From: Gammaproteobacteria bacterium
Lineage (GTDB): Bacteria; Pseudomonadota; Gammaproteobacteria; CAISUE01
Direction of reading: 5' to 3'
Assembly: GCA_947378515.1 (NCBI GenBank)
Contig: CANCKG010000010.1
Span: forward strand, 1-11,186
DNA: 11,186 nucleotides
Shown: one piece after another, positions 6,493 to 11,186 of the stretch
How the letters are laid out: the number at the start of each line of letters is the position of its first letter
How positions within the stretch are numbered: position 1 is the first letter of the stretch
The notes under the pieces: generated by a model
The model's database searches: none
What the model saw: only the letters and a program-made list of their open reading frames with translations
What the model was told of the DNA's origin: nothing
Translations under genes and position numbers: made by a program

Positions 6493-7464
6493 GAAAGCGC
6501 CCTCATTGCGCAATTAAGCCAATTATTTCTGCAGCCAGTACATGGGCTTGGCATCGGTGATGATTGCGCCGTTGTGCCACTTAATCAACAACAAGCGTGG
6601 TTACTCAGTACCGATGCCTTAGTCGATGGCACGCATTTTTGTTCAAACTACATCACGCCTGAACAATTAGCTTATAAAGCCGTGATGGTCAATGTCAGCG
6701 ATATTGCCGCGATGGGTGGCACACCGCAATCGGTGTTATTGACTTTAGGATTACCACAGGCTTTCAGTACTGAGTGGGTAACACGTTTTTTAACGGCACT
6801 AGCAACCGTGTTACAAGAATTACATATCACCCTAATCGGTGGCGACACCGTTGGTTCAGAGCAAGCCTTGTTTATCAATCTAACGATTATCGGCACCACG
6901 CTTTTGGCGCAAATTAAATATCGCCATAGCGCAAAAGCCGGTGACATTCTTGCCGTGACTAAACCACTGGGCGGCTCTTATGCCGGCTTACAATTACTAT
7001 TAAAAAATTGGCGCGCTGAAGGAACTGATGCCGAATCCTGTCTCCAGCAACATCTTATGCCGCAAGCGCAATTGGCAGAAGGTCAATGGTTGGCTCGGCA
7101 AGCTGGCGTGCATGCGATGATGGATTTATCGGATGGCTTAAGCGCAGATTTATCCAAATTAAGCGCCGCCAGTAAGCTTGGCGCAGAATTAGTATTAGAC
7201 GCCATTCCGATCGATCCGGCAGCAGCCAGGCTCGCTGCAGCCCATCAAACGCGGCCCATCGATATCGCTTACAGTGGTGGTGAAGATTATGCGTTATTAC
7301 TGACTATCGCAGCGGAAGATTTTGCAACCATTAATACGGCTTATCAAGCGCATTTTAATAAAGCATTATGGCCGATTGGCACGATGATCGAGGGCTTGAG
7401 TAAATTAACTTTTGATGGCCAAGCCTTTGAATCCCAATTAGCTGGCTTTCAACATTTTGATTAA
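6484..7464 (+). CDS. thiL: Thiamine-monophosphate kinase
   Basis: ThiL phosphorylates thiamine monophosphate with ATP to thiamine diphosphate, the last step of cofactor synthesis in the cytoplasm. At 326 residues it is full length. Family motifs in order are GIGDDCAV (23-30), LSTDALVDGTHF (41-52) with metal-binding acidic residues, VNVSDIAAMGG (69-79), IGGDTV (118-123), MDLSDGLSADL (213-223) and YSGGEDYALL (263-272). The start ATG gives MNHESALIAQLSQLF, aligning with the usual short N-terminus before the GIGDD motif. It lies within the right inverted repeat of the upstream element, with only CGAG as a weak ribosome site. thiL is usually in a nusB-thiL-pgpA group; neither neighbour is here. 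Its stop overlaps the stop of the converging downstream gene. Confidence 0.95.
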   Translation: MNHESALIAQLSQLFLQPVHGLGIGDDCAVVPLNQQQAWLLSTDALVDGTHFCSNYITPEQLAYKAVMVNVSDIAAMGGTPQSVLLTLGLPQAFSTEWVTRFLTALATVLQELHITLIGGDTVGSEQALFINLTIIGTTLLAQIKYRHSAKAGDILAVTKPLGGSYAGLQLLLKNWRAEGTDAESCLQQHLMPQAQLAEGQWLARQAGVHAMMDLSDGLSADLSKLSAASKLGAELVLDAIPIDPAAARLAAAHQTRPIDIAYSGGEDYALLLTIAAEDFATINTAYQAHFNKALWPIGTMIEGLSKLTFDGQAFESQLAGFQHFD

Positions 7465-8210
7465 TGGACGTATTTGAGTAAACCAACAATCACCACGATT
7501 GAACTGATGCCAACCGCCAACATCCATCTAAGCAAAGCGAATTTTAACTGGGCAATTTCGATTTGCGTATCTTTACGAATCATTACTCCCGCTGTATTAA
7601 GCTCGCTACGAACAGATTCTAAACCCTCATGCAAATCTTTGCTGCTCTTTTCAAAACCTAACAGCATATCTTTGCGTAACAATTCAGTTTCTTTACGGCC
7701 AGATTCTAAACCCTCATGCAAATCTTTGCTACTCTTTTCAAAACCCAACAGCATATCTTTGCGTAACAATTCAGTTTCTTTACGAGCCATTTCAAAACCA
7801 TACTGCATATCTTTGCGTAACTGTTCGGTTTCTTTACGACCCACTTCAAAACCCAACAACATATCTTTTCGCAATAATTCGGTTACATTGGACAACCTTG
7901 ATTCCGTTTCTCTTAGATCGCTACGTAACAATTGAGTGTCATTAGATAACCGTGACTCCGTTTCCTTTAACTCACTACGTAACAACCCAATATCATTAGA
8001 CAATAATGATTTCGTCTCTCTTAACTCTCCCTTCGTGGCTAAATCTTTGTCATCCAATAACTGCTTGATTTCACACAAAACATCTTGCAACATATCTTCA
8101 TTTCCTTGCACAATCGCTTCTGATTGCACTTGACTAAACTGAGCATTACGTAATTTTTTAAGATGATCGAGACTATTGTAACGAACCGAATGTGCTTTAT
8201 GGATATTCAT
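7461..8210 (-). CDS. Repetitive coiled-coil protein with C-terminal membrane anchor (DUF1640-like architecture)
   Basis: I do not recognise a specific function. I choose the ATG giving MNIHKAHSVRYNSL (249 residues) because GAGG lies 8 nt upstream; an in-frame start 63 bases further upstream lacks this. A charged helical rod (about 40-220) ends in one membrane segment (about 226-246, WMLAVGISSIVVIVGLL), so the protein is probably tail-anchored. The rod is built from 18-residue repeats: TKGELRETKSLLSNDIGL-type units at 59-76, 77-94 and 95-112, then LRKDM..GFE-type units at 113-130 and 131-148. A 29-residue form (18 plus an inserted 11, KSSKDLHEGLE) occurs at 149-177 and again from 178. This layout resembles DUF1640/CCDC90-like proteins, which are poorly characterised in bacteria. 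Membrane scaffold, stalk or secreted-effector roles are all possible. Confidence 0.8.
   Translation of the reverse strand: MNIHKAHSVRYNSLDHLKKLRNAQFSQVQSEAIVQGNEDMLQDVLCEIKQLLDDKDLATKGELRETKSLLSNDIGLLRSELKETESRLSNDTQLLRSDLRETESRLSNVTELLRKDMLLGFEVGRKETEQLRKDMQYGFEMARKETELLRKDMLLGFEKSSKDLHEGLESGRKETELLRKDMLLGFEKSSKDLHEGLESVRSELNTAGVMIRKDTQIEIAQLKFALLRWMLAVGISSIVVIVGLLKYVH
7613..7784. repeat. Near-identical 85-bp tandem repeat (87-bp period) inside the coiled-coil gene
   Basis: Positions 7613-7697 and 7700-7784 differ at only two of 85 bases. Both changes are synonymous on the coding (minus) strand: AGC/AGT serine and TTA/TTG leucine. The period of 87 bp encodes 29 residues. This points to a recent in-frame duplication, or to homogenisation by recombination. 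More diverged 54-bp (18-residue) repeats continue to about 8035. Confidence 0.92.
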
Positions 8211-8245
8211 GATCTTTACCTCACACAATACTGAAATACAAGCCG

Positions 8246-8273
8246 ATTGTATCATAATACCACTAATAAACAA
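8246..8273 (-). promoter_or_regulatory. Sigma70-type promoter for the coiled-coil gene
   Basis: On the minus strand, TTGTTT (8273-8268) and TACAAT (8251-8246) are separated by 16 bp, and the -10 is extended (TGATACAAT). A start near 8239 would give a leader of about 29 nt carrying the GAGG ribosome site. The promoter begins 5 nt beyond the amgK stop, so the gene can be transcribed independently of amgK. Confidence 0.55.
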
Positions 8274-8277
8274 TTAG

Positions 8278-9285
8278 TTAAGCCTTTAAAGTCTCTGTTA
8301 TTATCGCTAGCATTTTCACTCGCCAGATCGGCAAATAACTGGCAAATGCAGTAAATTCCGGATAATCATTCGCGACATCTTCGATATAAGCAAACGTGGT
8401 TATTAAATCAGCCAAATAATTTTTTGAGCCATCGCGCAACCATTTACGGGCAAAGATAAACAAGCATTTCAAATGCCGCTGCATGCCTTGCCAATCGAAC
8501 CACTGTTGAAATTGCCTTAAACTAAATTCAACCGGACACGGTAATTGCCAATAAAAGATCGCTACCCATGCGTGCACTTGTTCTTTGGGCCACGCCACAT
8601 AGCAATCACGCAGCAAAGATACTAAATCATAAGTGATGGAACCGGTTACCGCATCTTGAAAATCCAACACGCCGATTTGATGCTTAGGCAATAACATTAA
8701 ATTACGCGAATGGTAATCACGATGAACACAGACTTGAGGATGCCTTTGAAGATCCGTTAGCAATAAAGCAAACGTCTCCGTCAAACACTGATCCAATTCA
8801 GCATCGATCGGTACACTTAAAAACTTTTCGATGAACCATTCACGACAATTGTTTAACTCCACGTGTGCTAAGTGTTGATCGAAGCGAGTCAAAGGCCAAG
8901 TGTCAATCACCGGCACTTGCTGAATTTTCAATAAGGGCTCAAAACAAGCTTGATACAAATCCGTTACTCGATCAATACTCAGTGACTGGCTCAATAAGGC
9001 ATCGCCAAAATCTTCTAATAATAAAAACCCTAACTTCAAATCTTGCGCATAAATCCGGGGTGTCAACACTCCCGCAGCGCGAAACTGCTCGGCAACCGCC
9101 ACAAAACCATGGCAATCTTCTAGGCTTGGTGGCGCGTCCATCAATAAATAACGATGTTCAGCAGTCACGATCCGAAAATAGCGCCGGAAACTAGCATCTC
9201 CTGGCAAAACAGTTATGTCACATGGCTGGCTATTGAGTGCCGTATGCAAAAAATCGTGTTGTTGCCGCTGACGTAAGCTTTCCAT
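8278..9285 (-). CDS. amgK: AmgK-like anomeric MurNAc/GlcNAc kinase (aminoglycoside-phosphotransferase fold)
   Basis: Proteins of this family phosphorylate the anomeric position of N-acetylmuramate or N-acetylglucosamine with ATP, in the cell-wall recycling route that bypasses de novo UDP-MurNAc synthesis. At 335 residues it is close to the family length. The N-terminus has LPGDASFRRYFRI (27-39), typical of this group. The catalytic loop is VHRDYHSRNLM (187-197, presumed base Asp190, Asn195), and the metal-binding segment is VLDFQDAVTGSITYDLVSLLRD (206-227, Asp208). The partner murU (MurNAc-1-P uridylyltransferase) usually follows directly but is not here; the next gene is the coiled-coil protein. 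A different small-molecule kinase role therefore cannot be excluded. The ATG lacks a clear ribosome site. Confidence 0.82.
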   Translation of the reverse strand: MESLRQRQQHDFLHTALNSQPCDITVLPGDASFRRYFRIVTAEHRYLLMDAPPSLEDCHGFVAVAEQFRAAGVLTPRIYAQDLKLGFLLLEDFGDALLSQSLSIDRVTDLYQACFEPLLKIQQVPVIDTWPLTRFDQHLAHVELNNCREWFIEKFLSVPIDAELDQCLTETFALLLTDLQRHPQVCVHRDYHSRNLMLLPKHQIGVLDFQDAVTGSITYDLVSLLRDCYVAWPKEQVHAWVAIFYWQLPCPVEFSLRQFQQWFDWQGMQRHLKCLFIFARKWLRDGSKNYLADLITTFAYIEDVANDYPEFTAFASYLPIWRVKMLAIITETLKA

Positions 9286-9301
9286 AAAAATAATTCACTT
9301 T

Positions 9302-9310
9302 TGTTATACT
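9302..9310 (+). promoter_or_regulatory. Extended -10 promoter of dusA
   Basis: TGTTATACT is a TGn-extended -10 with five of six matches in TATACT (9305-9310). A start about 7 nt downstream would be near 9317, only 4 nt before the dusA ATG. This would give an almost leaderless mRNA, consistent with the lack of any ribosome site there. Confidence 0.5.
9303..9308 (-). promoter_or_regulatory. Candidate -10 of amgK
   Basis: On the minus strand TATAAC lies about 18 nt before the amgK ATG and shares four bases with the opposing dusA -10. No good -35 is visible. RNA polymerase could not occupy both promoters at once, so the divergent genes may compete for it. Confidence 0.35.
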
Positions 9311-9320
9311 GTTTAAGTTT

Positions 9321-10292
9321 ATGACCATGATCATACCCTATCTCCACCGTTTTGCCGTCGCGCCAATGATCGATTGGACCGATCGCCATTGCCGCTATTT
9401 TCATCGTTTGCTGTCCAAACGTGCGTTACTATATACAGAAATGATCACTACCGGCGCTATTCTACACGGTGACCAAACCCGTTTTTTAGCTTTTGATCCC
9501 AAAGAACATCCGGTCGCCTTGCAATTAGGCGGTTCTGACCCACACGTATTGGCGACCTGCGCTGTGATGGGTGAAGACTATGGTTATGCGGAAATAAACT
9601 TAAATGTCGGTTGCCCCAGTAATCGCGTTCAAAGTGGCCGCTTTGGCGCGTGTTTAATGAAAGAACCGCTCTTGGTCGCCAACTGCATCCACGCTATGCA
9701 AGCACGCGTTAACATTCCTATTACCGTTAAAACGCGACTTGGCATCGACTTCGATGATGACTATGACTTTGTGCAACGTTTTATTGCTGAAGTCCATGCC
9801 GCCGGTTGTCAGCATTTTATTCTCCATGCACGCAAAGCCTGGCTCAGTGGTTTGAGTCCCAAAGAAAATCGCGACATTCCACCACTGCAATACGATCGAG
9901 TCTATCAATTAAAACGCGACTTTCCGGGCTGCACTTTTATGATCAACGGCGGCATTCAAAATTTCGTTGCAATGCATGACCATTTAACCCACGTTGATGG
10001 CGTAATGTTGGGCCGAATTGCTTATCACAATCCTTATTTATTAGCATCCGTGGATAGCGAATTGTATGGTGATACCAAACCTATTAAAACTCGCAGTGCT
10101 ATTTTGCAAGAATTGATCCCTTATCTGGAACAGCAATACGCCGAGCAAGGCCGTATCGAACACGTAACGCGGCATATCCTAGGATTGTGGCACGGCTTGG
10201 CCGGCGCCCGCGCTATTCGCCAAGCGTTGAGTGATCATAAAATGACGAGCTTAGAAAAATTAAACTATTTGAAAGACTTAAGCTTCCCTTAA
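9321..10292 (+). CDS. dusA: tRNA-dihydrouridine synthase A
   Basis: This flavoenzyme reduces uridines in the D-loop (positions 20/20a in E. coli) of tRNA to dihydrouridine with NADPH and FMN. It has 323 residues, typical for DusA. The TIM-barrel start is RFAVAPMIDWTDRHCRYFHR (10-29). The catalytic Cys98 is in NLNVGCPSNRVQSGRFGACL (93-112, also Arg102). FMN-binding residues include Lys137 (TVKTR) and His169 (ILHARKAWLSGLSPKENR region, 167-184), then MINGGI (207-212) and GVMLGR (227-232). The SGLSPKENR segment separates DusA from DusB and DusC. The N-terminal core must be included, so the ATG at 9321 or the one two codons later is the start. No ribosome site is visible before either. Confidence 0.96.
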   Translation: MTMIIPYLHRFAVAPMIDWTDRHCRYFHRLLSKRALLYTEMITTGAILHGDQTRFLAFDPKEHPVALQLGGSDPHVLATCAVMGEDYGYAEINLNVGCPSNRVQSGRFGACLMKEPLLVANCIHAMQARVNIPITVKTRLGIDFDDDYDFVQRFIAEVHAAGCQHFILHARKAWLSGLSPKENRDIPPLQYDRVYQLKRDFPGCTFMINGGIQNFVAMHDHLTHVDGVMLGRIAYHNPYLLASVDSELYGDTKPIKTRSAILQELIPYLEQQYAEQGRIEHVTRHILGLWHGLAGARAIRQALSDHKMTSLEKLNYLKDLSFP

Positions 10293-10294
10293 GT
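10276..10294 (+). terminator. Weak stem over the dusA stop codon
   Basis: ACTTAAG (10276-10282) and CTTAAGT (10288-10294) form a 7-bp stem with a 5-nt loop that covers the dusA stop. Only TTTAAACTTCT follows, so it is at best a weak terminator. Confidence 0.25.
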
Positions 10295-10316
10295 TTAAAC
10301 TTCTATACTGGACAAA

Positions 10317-10343
10317 CAGTACTTTTTTTAAAAAAATGTACTG
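10317..10343. repeat. A/T-tract palindrome CAGTAC-T7-A7-T-GTACTG
   Basis: The arms CAGTAC and GTACTG enclose seven T and seven A, with one unpaired T (10337). It could act as a terminator for dusA, although no T-run follows the stem. It could also be an A-tract bend or an UP-like element, because its A/T core lies at about -54 to -40 from the start predicted for the next gene. Confidence 0.6.
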
Positions 10344-10364
10344 CTAAACCACTTAGACTAACTG

Positions 10365-10370
10365 TATAAT
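10365..10370 (+). promoter_or_regulatory. Consensus -10 promoter of the unknown membrane protein gene
   Basis: TATAAT matches the sigma70 -10 consensus exactly. The -35 region 17 bp upstream (TGCTAA) is poor, but the A/T tract further upstream may compensate. A start near 10377 would leave a leader of about 106 nt before the ATG. The leader contains a weak stem (GATTATT at 10380-10386 with AATAATC at 10405-10411) and a good AAGGA ribosome site at 10472-10476. Confidence 0.55.
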
Positions 10371-10482
10371 GGCCGGTTTGATTATTGAATGCTAATCCAC
10401 CAATAATAATCAAAATTTACTGAGCACCCGCATTAACTGCAACCAAGACATCTTTATTCACAATAATATTAAAGGAAATACC

Positions 10483-11186
10483 ATGCCTCCTAAACATAGA
10501 TACAACCCATTAAATACCACTGAACTTGACGAAGAGAAAGTCGAGGATAGCGAAGGCACCATGATCAACAAAGTAAGTCTTTGGTTAACTGTTGACCAGG
10601 TCTTAATTCAATTAGAAGGCCTCACGCCTAAAATCGAGAAACAACTCAAGACCCATTTACAAAAAAATGAAGAGCTTTTAGATTCTGTTATTACCCATCT
10701 AACGGTTATTGTCGATACTGATAAAGAACAAAAAGAACCTACAGAATCACAAAAAAAAGTCATCGAACAACATGCGCGTCATTACAGTTGGGTCATCGCA
10801 TGCAAAACCACTATTCTCTTAACGCAGTTGGACTCATTAAACAACAGTAGTGAAAACAACAGTAGTGATACAGCTGCTACACGAAGCTCTTTAGCACTCT
10901 ATCTTTTAAACCAACCAGATGTGCTTGATTTAGTCATCAAAGAATTAACAGGCAAAAAAGATGTTAATACATTATCCAACGATCTGCGTAACAGAATTTG
11001 GGCTCTTCAACTCAAATTTCGGGCGTTGAACTTATCCGGCAAAGTCATGTCTGATGATGATCAACGTTACTGGCGTAACACTTTTTTTGCTTTTGCCAGC
11101 ATAGCTATCTTAGCAGAAGTAGCTTTTGCGGTGTTTCAAACAGACATTACCAAAGAGGGTTTGATTGGCATCGGTTGTCCAGCAGA
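10483..11186 (+). CDS. Unrecognised membrane protein, C-terminus cut by window edge
   Basis: The frame gives 234 codons from ATG without a stop before the edge. AAGGA 6 nt upstream supports the start (MPPKHRYNPLNTTELDEEKV). The first 195 or so residues look soluble and mainly helical, with an acidic stretch near 14-24 and charged helices around 40-100. A low-complexity Asn/Ser linker (NNSSENNSSDTAATRSS) sits at 120-136, and a second helical part at 137-190. After a DDDQRYWRN segment (191-199), a hydrophobic membrane segment spans about 200-219 (TFFAFASIAILAEVAFAVF). The final GLIGIGCPA may begin a second one. I recognise no family and see no signal peptide or enzymatic motif. A lineage-specific membrane or secreted protein is possible but is only an inference. 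Confidence 0.85.
   Translation, partial: MPPKHRYNPLNTTELDEEKVEDSEGTMINKVSLWLTVDQVLIQLEGLTPKIEKQLKTHLQKNEELLDSVITHLTVIVDTDKEQKEPTESQKKVIEQHARHYSWVIACKTTILLTQLDSLNNSSENNSSDTAATRSSLALYLLNQPDVLDLVIKELTGKKDVNTLSNDLRNRIWALQLKFRALNLSGKVMSDDDQRYWRNTFFAFASIAILAEVAFAVFQTDITKEGLIGIGCPA
10840..10869 (+). repeat. 15-bp tandem duplication encoding NNSSE/NNSSD
   Basis: Two adjacent 15-bp units (AACAACAGTAGTGAA and AACAACAGTAGTGAT) differ only at the last base. They lie in frame in a hydrophilic linker of the unknown protein and probably arose by slippage. Copy number may vary between strains. Confidence 0.85.

Noticed and set aside
7474..8133. Two open frames on the plus strand opposite the coiled-coil gene, rich in SLRNNS-type repeats.
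   Set aside because: They are antisense shadows. Their repetition mirrors the sense repeats, they lack ribosome sites, and the minus-strand frame has a good start, promoter and membrane anchor.
8263..8277. Small CTAAT/ATTAG dyad after amgK as a terminator.
   Set aside because: It is a weak AT-only 5-bp stem without a T-run, and it overlaps the better-supported promoter of the coiled-coil gene.
10389..10406. Five-codon upstream frame (ATG CTA ATC CAC CAA TAA) in the leader of the last gene.
   Set aside because: It has no ribosome site and is expected by chance in an AT-rich leader.

Overview
The window reads as ordinary, gene-dense chromosome of a moderately AT-rich gammaproteobacterium. The evidence is the families present: System I cytochrome c maturation (CcmF, CcmG), SohB, the lipoprotein-sorting ATPase LolD, DusA, ThiL and an AmgK-type sugar kinase. 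A Legionellales-like or other host-associated lineage would fit the unlinked housekeeping genes and the unrecognised membrane proteins. That placement is only an inference; no rRNA or tRNA gene is present to anchor it.

Left part (1-5092, all minus strand): a tightly packed series ccmF > ccmG > sohB > rfbF > rfbG. The junctions are a 4-nt overlap, 10 nt, 16 nt and a 1-nt overlap, so the five genes probably form one transcript. It combines haem attachment to cytochrome c (CcmF ligase, CcmG thioredoxin-like reductant), an inner-membrane S49 peptidase, and the first two steps of CDP-6-deoxyhexose synthesis for surface polysaccharide. rfbG runs off the left edge.

Middle part: a solitary ribbon-helix-helix antitoxin-like gene (minus, 5171-5401) is divergent from lolD (plus, 5540-6238). 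Between lolD and thiL (plus, 6484-7464) lies the most unusual sequence of the window. It is a 255-bp non-coding block bounded by perfect 26-bp inverted repeats and filled with nested palindromes. It looks like a non-autonomous mobile element (MITE-like), and its right arm contains the thiL start codon.

Right part: thiL converges, with overlapping stop codons, on a gene for a repetitive coiled-coil protein with one C-terminal membrane anchor (minus, 7461-8210). Upstream of it is an amgK-like sugar kinase gene (minus, 8278-9285), divergent from dusA (plus, 9321-10292); the two start regions share one overlapping pair of -10 elements. After a non-coding stretch with an A/T-tract palindrome and a consensus TATAAT, an unrecognised membrane protein gene begins at 10483 and runs off the right edge.

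Several genes sit apart from their usual partners: ccmFG without ccmABCDE or ccmH, lolD without lolC/E, thiL without nusB or pgpA, amgK without murU, and an antitoxin without a toxin. This suggests a rearranged genome. I see no rRNA, tRNA, CRISPR array or complete insertion sequence.
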